This document shows, in pieces, positions 25,019-34,557 of a stretch of DNA of 64,000 bases; within the stretch, counting starts at the first letter, position 1; each line of letters begins with the position of its first letter. The stretch is from Sphingomonas jeddahensis. Its GTDB lineage: Bacteria; Pseudomonadota; Alphaproteobacteria; Sphingomonadales; Sphingomonadaceae. The notes beneath the pieces are model-generated. The model had not been told where the DNA came from, did not search any database, and saw only the letters and a program-made list of their open reading frames with translations. Made by a program: the position numbers and the translations under genes. The DNA is taken from assembly GCF_001981525.1 (NCBI RefSeq), contig NZ_MPSB01000011.1, positions 1 through 64,000 on the forward strand. The letters run 5' to 3'.

Positions 25019-26428
25019 TCAGGCGTCCCTGAGTCCAATCCCAATGGACGCACGCGCGGCGTCCGCTTCGTTCGACACCACCGGATAGGCGCAATAGTCC
25101 GCCGCATAATAGGCGCTCGGCCGGTGATTGCCTGACCAGCCTATCCCGCCGAACGGCGCGCCCGAGGAGGCCCCATTGGTCGGCCGGTTCCAATTGACGA
25201 TCCCCGCCCGCGCGCCGGCCCAGAAGCGATCGTACAGTGCCGGCGTCTGGCTGATAAGCGAGGCAGAGAGACCGTAGCGAGTATTGTTCGCCTCGGCGAT
25301 CGCCTCCTCGAACGTGGCGGTGCGCACCACTTGAAGGATCGGCCCGAACAGCTCCATGTCCGGCCGCTCGCTCGCCGCCGTCATGTCAATGATCCCTGGC
25401 AGCAGGAAAGGCTTGTCGGCGACTGGCCGCTCAAGGTGCCGGATCGGGCGCCCGCCGCGCATCAGCAACGCGAGGAAACTTTCCGTCAGCTGGTCGGCGG
25501 TGTCGTTGTCGATCACCGGCCCCATGAATGGCGAGGGATCATCATGCGGTGCCCCGACGATCAGGCGGCCGAGCAATTTGTCGAGCTGCTCCAACAAAGG
25601 CTCGTGGAGTTTCTCATCGACGATCAACCGCCGCGCCGCCGTGCAGCGCTGCCCGGCGGTGGTGAACGCTGATTGGATGACCAGGATCGCCGCCGCGTAA
25701 AGGTCCGGCGTGTCCCACACCACGATGGGGTTGTTGCCGCCCATCTCGAGCGCCAGGATCTTGTCGGGCCGGGCGGCAAAGGCGCGGTTCAGCGCGATGC
25801 CGGTATGCGCCGATCCGGTGAACAGCAGGCCATCGATCCCGTCATGCCCGGCCAGCGCGCGCCCTTCGTCCGGCCCGCCGACGATCAGGCGGATGCACTC
25901 CTCCGGCACTCCCGCGGCGCGATAGCAATCGACTAGGAAAGCCCCCGTCGCGGGCGTCTTCTCGGATGGCTTGAACACCACCGCATTGCCCGCGATCAGC
26001 GCCGGGACGATATGGCCGTTGGGCAGATGCGCCGGAAAGTTGTACGGCCCCAGCACCGCCAAGACGCCGTGCGGCTTGTGGCGCAGCGCCATTCGCGACC
26101 CCATCGGCGCGTCGAGCCGCCGCTGCGCCGTGCGATCGGCATAGGCCGCGACCGAAATGTCGACCTTGCCCATCACCGTATCGACTTCGGTCCGAGCTTC
26201 CCACAAGGGCTTGCCGGTCTCGCGCGCGATCACCTCCGCGAGATCGTCGTAGCGCGCGCGGACGACATTGACGAAGCGTCGCATCGTTTCGATGCGATAG
26301 GTCAGTGGTCGCGCTGCCCAGCTCGCCCAGCCGGACCGCGCGGCGGCGACCTCCGCATCCACGTCGCCCACCGCCCCGCGCCACAATTCGGCGCCGGTTG
26401 CGGGTTCGAAGGAGATGATTTCGGTCAC
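25019..26428 (-). CDS. astD: Succinylglutamate-semialdehyde dehydrogenase
   Basis: A 469-residue NAD(P)-dependent aldehyde dehydrogenase, closest in look to AstD of the arginine succinyltransferase pathway (GPYNFPAHLPNGHIVPALIAGN, then FKPSEKTPATG). The catalytic cysteine is C262 in GQRCTAARRL, and GGNNPIVVWD is also typical. The GTG at 26428 follows AGAGGTGC and begins VTEIISF, the family start; the frame is open 66 codons further up without homologous sequence. No astA, astB or astE is in the window, so the gene is isolated from its pathway. Confidence 0.88.
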   Translation of the reverse strand: MTEIISFEPATGAELWRGAVGDVDAEVAAARSGWASWAARPLTYRIETMRRFVNVVRARYDDLAEVIARETGKPLWEARTEVDTVMGKVDISVAAYADRTAQRRLDAPMGSRMALRHKPHGVLAVLGPYNFPAHLPNGHIVPALIAGNAVVFKPSEKTPATGAFLVDCYRAAGVPEECIRLIVGGPDEGRALAGHDGIDGLLFTGSAHTGIALNRAFAARPDKILALEMGGNNPIVVWDTPDLYAAAILVIQSAFTTAGQRCTAARRLIVDEKLHEPLLEQLDKLLGRLIVGAPHDDPSPFMGPVIDNDTADQLTESFLALLMRGGRPIRHLERPVADKPFLLPGIIDMTAASERPDMELFGPILQVVRTATFEEAIAEANNTRYGLSASLISQTPALYDRFWAGARAGIVNWNRPTNGASSGAPFGGIGWSGNHRPSAYYAADYCAYPVVSNEADAARASIGIGLRDA

Positions 26429-26624
26429 TGAAGCACCTCTGACGTCACCTTTTGGCCTTAGGATACAATTGCATGGCGAAACAAGCGCAGCGCATCGCCG
26501 GCCCATGATGCGGATGGGCGCGATCTTGGCGCCGAACGGTTCCTGGGGCGATATGCTCGCGGGGCTGCTTGAGGTTCCAGGCCCATGCATGAATATGGGG
26601 GGTGGCGAGACAAAAGGTGCAAGC

Positions 26625-27500
26625 ATGGCCGCCTGGCAGGATATCTATTGGTGGTCGAATGACGGGCTTCGCCTCCACGCGCGAGATTACCGTGGCGAGA
26701 CGGACGCGCTGCCGGTGCTCTGCCTCCCGGGCCTCACCCGCAACGCTCGCGACTATGACGTGCTTGCCCGCCGCCTCGCCGGCAAGCGGCGGGTGCTCGC
26801 GATCGACCTGCGCGGTCGCGGCGAAAGCGCCTATGCCAAAGACCCCATGAGCTACGTCCCGCTCACCTATGCGCAGGACATTGCGGCGCTGCTGGCAGAG
26901 CAGAACATCAACCGCTTCGTCGCGATCGGGACTTCGCTGGGCGGGATCGTCACCATGCTGCTCGCCGGCATGCTGCCCGGCCGGGTCGCCGGCGCGTTGC
27001 TCAACGATGTGGGCCCGGAGATCGAGCCCGCGGGCCTCGCGCGCATCCGCGGCTATGTCGGCCGGTCGAGCACCTGGCCGACCTGGATGCACGCGGCCCG
27101 TGCCACGCAGGAGGCGAACGGCGACATCTATCCCGATTGGCACATCGAGGATTGGCTCGCCATGGCCAAGCGGCTGTACCGCCTCAACGCCAATGGCCGC
27201 ATCGGGCTCGACTATGATCTCAAGATTGCCGAGCCCTTCCGCGTGCCGGGCAACGAGGCAGGACCAGACATGTGGCGCGCGCTCGCCGCGCTCGGCCATT
27301 CGCCGGTGCTGGTCGTGCGCGGCGGCCGTTCCGACATCCTAAGCGCTGCCACGGCCGAGCGGATGATCGCGCAACTGCCCGATGCGGAGCTGGTGACGTT
27401 GCCCGGCATCGGTCACGCGCCGACGCTTGCGGAGCCGGCTGTGCAGGGCGCAATCGACCGCCTGCTGGCGCGCGCCGAGAAGGAACCGGCAAGCGCCTGA
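26625..27500 (+). CDS. Alpha/beta hydrolase
   Basis: A 291-residue alpha/beta-fold hydrolase. The nucleophile elbow is GTSLGG (S104), the oxyanion region is VLCLPGLTRNARDYD, and the C-terminal GIGHAPTLAEP carries the catalytic His. LRGRGESAY is typical of the fold. ATG at 26625 follows AAAAGGTGC; longer in-frame starts lack a ribosome site. It is divergent from astD and 35 bases upstream of an SDR gene. The substrate is unknown; ester or lactone hydrolysis is a family-level guess. Confidence 0.85.
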   Translation: MAAWQDIYWWSNDGLRLHARDYRGETDALPVLCLPGLTRNARDYDVLARRLAGKRRVLAIDLRGRGESAYAKDPMSYVPLTYAQDIAALLAEQNINRFVAIGTSLGGIVTMLLAGMLPGRVAGALLNDVGPEIEPAGLARIRGYVGRSSTWPTWMHAARATQEANGDIYPDWHIEDWLAMAKRLYRLNANGRIGLDYDLKIAEPFRVPGNEAGPDMWRALAALGHSPVLVVRGGRSDILSAATAERMIAQLPDAELVTLPGIGHAPTLAEPAVQGAIDRLLARAEKEPASA

Positions 27501-27535
27501 AACGTCGAGGCCCCGACCCATCCGGAGCCTTTTTC

Positions 27536-28309
27536 ATGACCGATCGATCCGACGCGCATACCGCCACCACGCCGCTCGCCGGCCGCCGCGTGCTGGTGAC
27601 GGGCGGCACCACCGGCATTGGCCGCGCCATCGCCGTGCTGCTAGCCAGCGAGGGCGCCAAGGTGTTCGTCTGCGGCCGCGACGCGCAGCACCTGGACGAC
27701 GCGCTCGCCCGTATTCGTGAAGTGGGCGAGGGCGACGGCATCACCATCGATCTCGCCGAGGAGGAGAATGTCGCCCGCCTGTTCGAGGCGGCGACCGGCT
27801 ATCTTGGTGGCCTCGACATTGCGGTGGTCAACGCAGCCCGCGGCGCCGAGGGGCTCACCGATATGAGCGAGGCGGACCTGCGCTACACCATCGGCAGCAA
27901 CTTCACCGCTTATCTCCTCTCCGCGCAGCACGCCGCCAAGGCGATGGGCGCCCATGGTGAGAATGCGACGGGACAAGGGGACATCGTCCTGATCGGTTCG
28001 ATGAGCGCCTATGTCCTGGGTAAGGAATCCACTGTCTACGCCGGCATCAAATACGGCATTCAGGGCTTCGCCATCGCGCTTCGCCGCGAGCTCGGCAAAA
28101 AGGGCGTGCGCGTCTCGCTAGTCGAGCCGGGGCTCACCGGCAGCGACATGGTCGAGGGGACGAGCGAGGAGCAGGCCGAGCGGATCGACAAGGAGGAAAT
28201 GCTCCGCGCCGAGGATATCGCCGTCGGCGTCCATTATCTGCTCACCCAGCCGCGCCGCGCGGTGGTCCAGCAAGTGACGATCTCCCCGCGGATGCAGGAC
28301 GAAGAATGA
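27536..28309 (+). CDS. SDR family oxidoreductase
   Basis: A 257-residue short-chain dehydrogenase. The cofactor motif is VTGGTTGIGRAIA, with VNAARGAEG in place of NNAG. The catalytic Tyr-Lys pair is STVYAGIKYGIQ. The C-terminal RAEDIAVGVHYLLTQP matches the YdfG-like branch. It lies between the alpha/beta hydrolase and the GH130-like gene, with a 4-base overlap (ATGA) downstream. Cofactor preference is probably NADP because of the CGRD segment after strand 2. Confidence 0.87.
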   Translation: MTDRSDAHTATTPLAGRRVLVTGGTTGIGRAIAVLLASEGAKVFVCGRDAQHLDDALARIREVGEGDGITIDLAEEENVARLFEAATGYLGGLDIAVVNAARGAEGLTDMSEADLRYTIGSNFTAYLLSAQHAAKAMGAHGENATGQGDIVLIGSMSAYVLGKESTVYAGIKYGIQGFAIALRRELGKKGVRVSLVEPGLTGSDMVEGTSEEQAERIDKEEMLRAEDIAVGVHYLLTQPRRAVVQQVTISPRMQDEE

Positions 28310-29421
28310 CCTTCCCGCTCGACCATCTGGTTTTCACGCCGAACGACGTCGATCTCTCGCGCTCGCCGCTGGCCGGGCAGATCGACGAGGAGACCTATGT
28401 TCTCGGCGCGTTCAATCCCGGCATGACGCGGCTGCCGAACGGCAATCTCCTGCTGATGGTGCGCATCGCGGAGGCGCTGCGCACCCCGATTCGTGACGGC
28501 CATGTCCGCGCGATCCGCTGGGAGGAGGGTGCGTACAAGCTCGACCCATGGCCGCTGCAATTGGTTGACACCGCCGACCCGCGAAAGTTCATGATGCGGG
28601 GCGGCGGGTGGAAGGTGATGGCGCTTACCTCGCTGTCGTGGCTACTCCCGGTCGAACTCGATCCCGAAGGCCGCCGCGTCGAGGCGGTGCATTACAATCG
28701 CGCCATCGCCCCGCGCGCCAGCTACCAGAATTACGGCGTCGAGGACGCGCGGATCAGCCGCGTGGGCCATCGCTATCTGATGACGAGTTGCTCGGTCAGC
28801 CCTGAGCGGCATTCCACCACGCTTTACACCAGCGCGGACGCGATGGATTGGGAGCTCGAAGGTATCGTCCTTGATCACCAGAACAAGGACATGCTGATCT
28901 TCGAAGGGCTGGTCGGCGGCAAATACTGGGCGCAGACCCGTCCGCTCGGCGACCTCTATTTCGCCTATCCGCCGGACAGCGAATGGCGCGCCGGCCCCTC
29001 GATCAACCTCGCCTCTTCGCCCGATGCGCTGCACTGGAAGCCGAGCGACCATCCTGGGATCCGCCCGCATGCCGCAACCGTCGCGACCGCGCGGATGGGC
29101 GGCGGCGCGCAGCCGGTGCTGACGAATGATGGCTGGCTCACCTTGTGGCACGGGGTCGAGCCGTCGGGCGTGGTCGGCGTCTATCGCACCTATTGGACCC
29201 TGCTCGACAAGGACGAGCCGTGGCGCACGGTCGCGACCCAGCATCAGCCGCTGCTCGAACCCAATCCGGCGCTTACCGAGCCGTTCAAGGACCAGATGTA
29301 TCTCGACAATGTCGTCTTCACGACGGGCATCGTCGATGGCGGCGATCACTGGATCGTGGCAAGCGGCGAGGCAGACCTCGCTTGCCGGATCACCCATGTA
29401 CCCAAGCAGGCGATCGGCTGA
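28306..29421 (+). CDS. GH130-like beta-glycoside phosphorylase/hydrolase
   Basis: A 371-residue five-bladed beta-propeller protein of the GH130 type, which phosphorolyses or hydrolyses beta-mannosides and related oligosaccharides. The key acid motif GVEDARIS (E146, D147) matches the GH130 signature, and GAFNPGMTRLPNGNLLLMVRIAEA is the conserved first blade. There is no signal peptide, so it acts in the cytoplasm on imported oligosaccharides. It overlaps the SDR gene by ATGA. Whether it is a phosphorylase or a hydrolase cannot be settled here. Confidence 0.8.
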   Translation: MTFPLDHLVFTPNDVDLSRSPLAGQIDEETYVLGAFNPGMTRLPNGNLLLMVRIAEALRTPIRDGHVRAIRWEEGAYKLDPWPLQLVDTADPRKFMMRGGGWKVMALTSLSWLLPVELDPEGRRVEAVHYNRAIAPRASYQNYGVEDARISRVGHRYLMTSCSVSPERHSTTLYTSADAMDWELEGIVLDHQNKDMLIFEGLVGGKYWAQTRPLGDLYFAYPPDSEWRAGPSINLASSPDALHWKPSDHPGIRPHAATVATARMGGGAQPVLTNDGWLTLWHGVEPSGVVGVYRTYWTLLDKDEPWRTVATQHQPLLEPNPALTEPFKDQMYLDNVVFTTGIVDGGDHWIVASGEADLACRITHVPKQAIG

Positions 29422-29592
29422 TCATGGATCAGGCCGGGTAGAAACGGCGCAAACACGCTGCCGGTCGCCCTTTGCTTGATTGGTTTCGCTCCCGGTCATC
29501 ACAAACCAGCCCTTTGTCTCTCCGATCAGCCCTGGCGGGCTCTTGTCGATCGTCCCGGCCGGCGCGATAGGCGCCGGCTTCAGGGGTGGGGC

Positions 29593-30792
29593 ATGAGGAC
29601 GACCGAGCTATTTCTGATCGCGATGCTGATCGTGTTCAGCGCGCCGTATCTGTTCTGGCGATTGCTGCGAACCGATCATTATGCGCCGCTGGTGATCGTG
29701 CAGATCATCGCGGGCGTGCTGCTCGGACCTGGCGTGCTGGGCGCGGCCTTTCCGCAATGGCATGCTTCCGTGTTCAACCCGCAGGTGATCGGCGCGCTCA
29801 GCGGTATCGCCTGGTGGGCGGTGATGATCTTCGTGTTCGTCGCAGGGGTTGAGCTGGACATAGGCGAAGCCTGGGCGCGTCGGCGGGAAACCTCGATCAC
29901 TGCGGCATGCGCGTTGCTTGTGCCGCTAGCCTTTGGATGCCTCGCTGCGATCCTGCTGTTGGCGTGGCGCAGCGAGTGGGCGGGCGTTGACGGTGCCCGC
30001 TGGCAGGTGGTGCTCGGCATCGGCATGGCCTGCGCCGTCACCGCCCTGCCGATCCTGGTGCTGCTGCTCCAGAAACTCGGGATCCTGCGCAAGCCGCTCG
30101 GCCAGCGCATCCTTCGCTATGCCAGCCTGGACGATATCGCCATTTGGGGCGTGCTGGCGCTGATCCTGCTCGATTGGGAACGAGTCGGCCGGCAAGTCGG
30201 CTTCTTTGTCGTGTTTCCGGTGGCCGCCATCGTGTTCCGTATGCTGCTGCGCCGCTTGCCGGAGGCGGATCGTTGGTATGTGGCGCTGATCTGGCTTGCC
30301 GCCTGCGGGCTGGCGGCGGACTGGGCCGGGCTGCACTATATGGTCGGCGCGTTCCTCGCCGGCGCAATCCTCGACGCGCGCTGGTTCGATCAGGTGCGCA
30401 TGGATATGTTCCGGCACAATTTGCTGCTGGCGGTAATGCCGGTCTATTTTCTGTCCACCGGCTTGCGCACCAATTGGTCGGGCGGCGGGGCGGCTGTGAT
30501 CGGCGCCGCTGTGATCCTGTTGGTCGCCTCGGTGGCAGGCAAGCTCGCGGGGGTTCACCTGGCCGGGCGCCTGCTGCGCTGGCCGAAAGGCGATGCTTCG
30601 CTGATCGGCTGGTTGTTGCAGACCAAGGCGCTGATCATGATCATCTTCGCCAACATCCTGCTCGACAAGGCGATCATCAGCGCGGCGACCTTCACTGCTT
30701 TGTTGCTGATGGCGGTGATGAGCACCATGCTCACCATCCCGGTGGTTGCGCCGCGGCTGCGTCGGATGGGCTTCAGGCCCCATGTCGACTGA
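29593..30792 (+). CDS. CPA2-type cation/proton antiporter
   Basis: A 399-residue inner-membrane protein with about 11-13 hydrophobic helices, typical of the NhaA/KefB/Na+:H+ antiporter superfamily. Recognisable parts are IVQIIAGVLLGPGVLG in an early helix, the acidic FVAGVELD segment, ACAVTALPILVLLL with LRYASLDDIAIWG, and VGAFLAGAILDA. ATG at 29593 follows CAGGGGTGGGG. It overlaps the sugar-symporter gene by 11 bases, so it may support symport by setting cation gradients. There is no regulatory RCK domain. Confidence 0.85.
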   Translation: MRTTELFLIAMLIVFSAPYLFWRLLRTDHYAPLVIVQIIAGVLLGPGVLGAAFPQWHASVFNPQVIGALSGIAWWAVMIFVFVAGVELDIGEAWARRRETSITAACALLVPLAFGCLAAILLLAWRSEWAGVDGARWQVVLGIGMACAVTALPILVLLLQKLGILRKPLGQRILRYASLDDIAIWGVLALILLDWERVGRQVGFFVVFPVAAIVFRMLLRRLPEADRWYVALIWLAACGLAADWAGLHYMVGAFLAGAILDARWFDQVRMDMFRHNLLLAVMPVYFLSTGLRTNWSGGGAAVIGAAVILLVASVAGKLAGVHLAGRLLRWPKGDASLIGWLLQTKALIMIIFANILLDKAIISAATFTALLLMAVMSTMLTIPVVAPRLRRMGFRPHVD

Positions 30793-32155
30793 GGCCGCTG
30801 TCCATCGCCCGTCGAAGCTGCGGCTCATAGGGTTTGCGGCGGGGGACTTTGCGTTCAATCTCTACTGGCAGAGCGTCATGCTCTACCTTTTGTTCTATTA
30901 CACCGACGCGCTGGCGCTCGACGTGGCGCTGGCCGCGACGATCTATCTCGTGGCGTCGATCTGGGATGGGATCACCAGCTTCGTCGTCGGGATCGCTGCC
31001 GATCGGCGAGGGTCGGCGCGCCATTTCCGGCTCGCGCTGCTGGTCGGAGCGGTGCCGCTCGGGCTGGCATTCGCGATGGTCTATATGCCGCCGCCGGTCG
31101 CCGGTGTCGCCGGCACGATGTTCGTCCTTATCGGCCACCTGCTGTTTCGCACCGCTTATGCGCTGGTCAATGTGCCGTATCTCGCCATGTCGGCGCGGGT
31201 CAGCGCCGACAGCCGCGATCGGTCCTTTGTGGCGGGGTTGCGCATGCTCGCGGGAACCGGTGCTGCCGTGATCGTCGCGCTCGGTACCGTGCCGCTCGGC
31301 CGTTGGCTGACCGGGGCGGGCGAGGGGCCGCAGGCGTTCCTGGGCGCTGCCTTGCTGTTCGCGGTGGTGGCCACAGGAATCCTGATCGCGATCGGTGCCA
31401 GCTTTCGCGACCTAGCGCCGCCTGAGCCGCACGCGCCGCCCTCCGTCGCCGCCTGCCTCGGCAGCCTCGCGCGTAACCGCGCCTTTGTCACCTTGGGCGG
31501 CGCGATGGTGATGATGATCGTCGGGGTCACGATCCTCAACAAATCAGTGCTCTACTATTTCAAATATGCGCTCGGCGACGAAGCGGCAGGGCAACTGACG
31601 CTGGCGGTGATGATGGCGGTCAGTGCGGCAGCAGTGCCGATGTGGATGGTGGTCGCGCGGGCGATCGGCGCGCGGGCGATCTGGTTCATCGGTGTCGCGG
31701 GATGCGTGGTCCTGCTCGGCGCTTTCGCCGCGGTTGATATCGCGGGCGCGCAGCAGGCGCAGGTGCTGCTCGTCGCGTTGCAGGCGATCATCGTCGGGCT
31801 GCACTTCGCGTTTTGGGCGCTGCTTCCCGACACGGTGGAATATGGCCAGCGAGCCACTGGTTTGCGCGTGGAAGGAACGGTGTTCGGTGTGACGGCGCTG
31901 CTTCAGCGCGTAGCGATCGGCCTCGCGACCGCAATCCTGGGCTGGAGCTACGCCGGATCAGGATATTCGCCGAACGTCGCGCAGAGTGCTGCGACTCTCG
32001 CCGGAATGCGCATGACCTTCGCTGCCCTGCCGTTGTTCTTTCTGGTCCTGTCGGCGCTGCTGATGTGGTTAAATCCGCTCGCCAAGGGCGCGCACGACCG
32101 GATCGTGCGCGCCCTTGGCGACGAAGATCAGGCGGTCAGTTCAAAGGTTCCGTGA
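30782..32155 (+). CDS. GPH-type sugar:cation symporter (MFS)
   Basis: A 457-residue inner-membrane transporter with about 12 helices, of the glycoside-pentoside-hexuronide family that imports sugars or oligosaccharides with Na+ or H+. Family segments are FYYTDALALDVALAATIYLVASIWDGITSFVVG and WALLPDTVEYGQRATGLRVEG. ATG at 30782 lies inside the end of the antiporter gene. It converges on the GH3 gene with a 28-base overlap of the coding ends. The sugar imported is probably a product of the neighbouring glycoside hydrolases. Confidence 0.88.
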   Translation: MSTEAAVHRPSKLRLIGFAAGDFAFNLYWQSVMLYLLFYYTDALALDVALAATIYLVASIWDGITSFVVGIAADRRGSARHFRLALLVGAVPLGLAFAMVYMPPPVAGVAGTMFVLIGHLLFRTAYALVNVPYLAMSARVSADSRDRSFVAGLRMLAGTGAAVIVALGTVPLGRWLTGAGEGPQAFLGAALLFAVVATGILIAIGASFRDLAPPEPHAPPSVAACLGSLARNRAFVTLGGAMVMMIVGVTILNKSVLYYFKYALGDEAAGQLTLAVMMAVSAAAVPMWMVVARAIGARAIWFIGVAGCVVLLGAFAAVDIAGAQQAQVLLVALQAIIVGLHFAFWALLPDTVEYGQRATGLRVEGTVFGVTALLQRVAIGLATAILGWSYAGSGYSPNVAQSAATLAGMRMTFAALPLFFLVLSALLMWLNPLAKGAHDRIVRALGDEDQAVSSKVP

Positions 32156-34407
32156 ACGCCCTCGGCCTGAGCGGACGGCGCGATCCAGACGTCGAACGTC
32201 CCCGGCTCCACCGTGGGCTTGAGGTCAAGGCCAATGAACTCAAGGTCCTGGCGTCGCAACGTGAATGTCACCGTCTCGCGCCCACCTGGCGCCAGTGCCA
32301 CCTTGCGGAACGCTTTCAGCTCGCGCACGGGCCGCGTCACACTGCCAACCCGATCGCGGATATACAGCTGCACCACTTCTTCCGCCGCTCGCTGGCCGGT
32401 GTTGGCCACCGTGGCTGAAACGGTAAGCGTCCCGTTTGCTGACATGGTCGCCGGCAAGTTCAGCCCGCTATACTCGATCGTGCCGTATGTCAGGCCGTGG
32501 CCGAACGGATAAAGCGCCGTGTTCATGGCAGAACGATACCGCGCACGGTAGGTCTGCTTTAGATCCGGCGCCGGGCGACCGGTGGCCTTGTGGTCATAAT
32601 AATAAGGCTGCTGCCCGGATTCGTGCGGGAAGCTCAGCGGCAGACGGCCGGACGGGCTGTATGCACCGAACAGCACGTCCGCGATCGCATGGCCGCTCTC
32701 CGATCCGAGGAACCAGGTGACCAGGATTGCCGGCGCGTCCTTCACCGCGCCCTCCAGCGCCAGGCCGCGCCCGTTCTTCAGCACCACGACGACCGGCTTG
32801 CCCGTCTTGGCGATTGCCTCCGCCAGGGCCTGCTGTGGCGCAGGTACAACGATCTCGGTACGCGATTGCGCCTCGCCCGACATATTCTCCGCTTCGCCAA
32901 TCGCCAGCAGCACGATGTCCGCCGCATTCGCCGCCGCGACTGCTGCCTCGATCCCGCCGTCCAGCGGTTCCTCCACCTTCGAGCCAAGCGCGACCGTCAC
33001 ATTCCCGGCGCCGGCGACCGCACGCACACCTTCGGCCAGATCGACCGCTTGCGCATTGTCGCCATAGACCACCCACGGCCCGTTGAGGTCGTGTTTGCCT
33101 TCGGCGAACGGGCCGATGATCGCGATCTTCTGCCCGCTTCGCGCCAGCGGCAGCAGGTTGCCCTCGTTCTTGAGCATGACGATCGACTTGCGCCCGGCCT
33201 CCCGGGACACGGCGAGATGCGCCTTGGTCCGCGACCGCGCCTTCTCGCGCTTGGCGTCGATGCGGCGGAACGGATCGTCGAATAGCCCCAGCTTGTGCTT
33301 CACGGCGAGTACGCGGCGGACCGAGCGATCGAGCCGGTCCATCGGCACCAGTCCATCCCGGACGAGGCCGGGCAGGTGAAGGAAATAATTGTTGCTTTGC
33401 ATGGACATATCGACGCCTGCAAGGAAGGCGATGCGCGTTGCATCTCGCGAATCCTTTGCGAAACCGTGCGCGATCATCTCTTCGTCGCCGGTATAGTCGC
33501 CCACGACAAAGCCCTTGAACCCCCACTCGCCGCGCAGCAGCGTCTCCAGCAGCCACGGATTCCCGTGCGCGGGCACGCCCGAGATTTCGTTGAACGAGGC
33601 CATGGCCGAAAGCGCACCAGCGTCGAACCCGGCTTTGTAAGGCGGCAAATACACCTCGCGCAGCGTCCGCTCGGAAACATCGACAGTATTGTAGTCGAGC
33701 CCCCCTTCGGCCGCCCCGTAGGCCGCGAAGTGCTTCACACAAGCCATCATCGCATCGTTCGCGGTGAGATCGCGTCCCTGGAAGCCCTTCACCCGCGCCG
33801 CGGCGAACAGTTCGCCGAGGCGGACGTCCTCGCCAGCACCTTCCATGGTGCGGCCCCAACGCTGGTCGCGCGCCACGTCCACCATAGGGAAGAACGTCCA
33901 GTCGATACCTGCTGCTGCGGCCTCGATTGCCGCAATGCGTGCTGTTCGCTGCGCCAGATCGGGCTCGAAGCTCGCGGCTTCGGCGACGGGCACGGGAAAG
34001 ATCGTACGATGCCCGTGAATCACGTCGGCGGCAAAGATCAGTGGGATCTTGAGCCGCGACTCGCGCATCACGGCGGTCTGCATGCGGCGGGCCATTTCGG
34101 CGCCGTTGCCATTGAACACGCCGGTCAGCTTGCCCGCCACAGAGTCAGCAAGCTGGCCTTCGAAACTGTTGCTCCCGCTCGAAGGCGGGTTGAGCGCGGT
34201 GGCGACTCCACCAGCCCACGCAGCCGCCATCAAGTTCAGCTGACCAGCCTTTTCCTCGACCGTCATCTTGGCGATCAACGCGTCGATTGACGCGGGCGCA
34301 TCCAGCTCGGCGGACTGAAGCAAGGCGCGCGCCGGGCTTGCCGCCCAAGCCATGATCGCGCCCGCGCTGGCAAGCGCCGCGCGTCGCGAAATCGGATGAT
34401 CGACCAT
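32128..34407 (-). CDS. GH3 beta-glucosidase, Tat-exported
   Basis: A 759-residue beta-glucosidase of family GH3 (BglX-like), acting in the periplasm on beta-linked oligosaccharides. A Tat signal (SRRAALASAGAIMAWAASPARA) is at about residues 7-27. The (beta/alpha)8 domain has GIDWTFFPMVDVARDQRWGRTMEGAGED, KHFAAYG and the nucleophile D304 in VVGDYTGD. The alpha/beta sandwich and a C-terminal fibronectin-III-like domain follow (REVVLAPGGRETV-type end). The ATG at 34407 has GGGGAGGA upstream. It is divergent from the LacI gene and likely repressed through the intergenic operators. Confidence 0.92.
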   Translation of the reverse strand: MVDHPISRRAALASAGAIMAWAASPARALLQSAELDAPASIDALIAKMTVEEKAGQLNLMAAAWAGGVATALNPPSSGSNSFEGQLADSVAGKLTGVFNGNGAEMARRMQTAVMRESRLKIPLIFAADVIHGHRTIFPVPVAEAASFEPDLAQRTARIAAIEAAAAGIDWTFFPMVDVARDQRWGRTMEGAGEDVRLGELFAAARVKGFQGRDLTANDAMMACVKHFAAYGAAEGGLDYNTVDVSERTLREVYLPPYKAGFDAGALSAMASFNEISGVPAHGNPWLLETLLRGEWGFKGFVVGDYTGDEEMIAHGFAKDSRDATRIAFLAGVDMSMQSNNYFLHLPGLVRDGLVPMDRLDRSVRRVLAVKHKLGLFDDPFRRIDAKREKARSRTKAHLAVSREAGRKSIVMLKNEGNLLPLARSGQKIAIIGPFAEGKHDLNGPWVVYGDNAQAVDLAEGVRAVAGAGNVTVALGSKVEEPLDGGIEAAVAAANAADIVLLAIGEAENMSGEAQSRTEIVVPAPQQALAEAIAKTGKPVVVVLKNGRGLALEGAVKDAPAILVTWFLGSESGHAIADVLFGAYSPSGRLPLSFPHESGQQPYYYDHKATGRPAPDLKQTYRARYRSAMNTALYPFGHGLTYGTIEYSGLNLPATMSANGTLTVSATVANTGQRAAEEVVQLYIRDRVGSVTRPVRELKAFRKVALAPGGRETVTFTLRRQDLEFIGLDLKPTVEPGTFDVWIAPSAQAEGVHGTFELTA

Positions 34408-34449
34408 ATTCCTCCCCTTCGATCGCCGCACACCAGCACGGCCATGCAT

Positions 34450-34511
34450 TGATAACGTTCACAACGGCAGCCGTCAGCGAATTATCGTTGACGCCCATGT
34501 AACCGGTTACG
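34450..34511. promoter_or_regulatory. Two LacI-type operators
   Basis: TGATAACG-TTCACA (34450-34463) is a degenerate LacI half-site pair. TGTAACCGGTTACG (34498-34511) contains a perfect 12-bp palindrome with central CG, the classic LacI-family form. Centres are 48 bp apart, between the divergent GH3 and LacI genes. TTGACG at 34488-34493 may be the -35 of the lacI promoter, with the second operator in the spacer, fitting autorepression. Confidence 0.55.
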
Positions 34512-34557
34512 TATCCGCTTAGCGGACCATTTTGCAAGTCGAGAGAGGAGGGCGACG

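Noticed and set aside
26429..26624. Shared promoter between astD and the alpha/beta hydrolase
   Set aside because: A TACAAT is visible but no -35 at a fitting distance could be named with confidence.
29422..29592. LacI-type operator before the antiporter/symporter genes
   Set aside because: No convincing CG-centred palindrome was found, so joint LacI control of this unit is not claimed from sequence.
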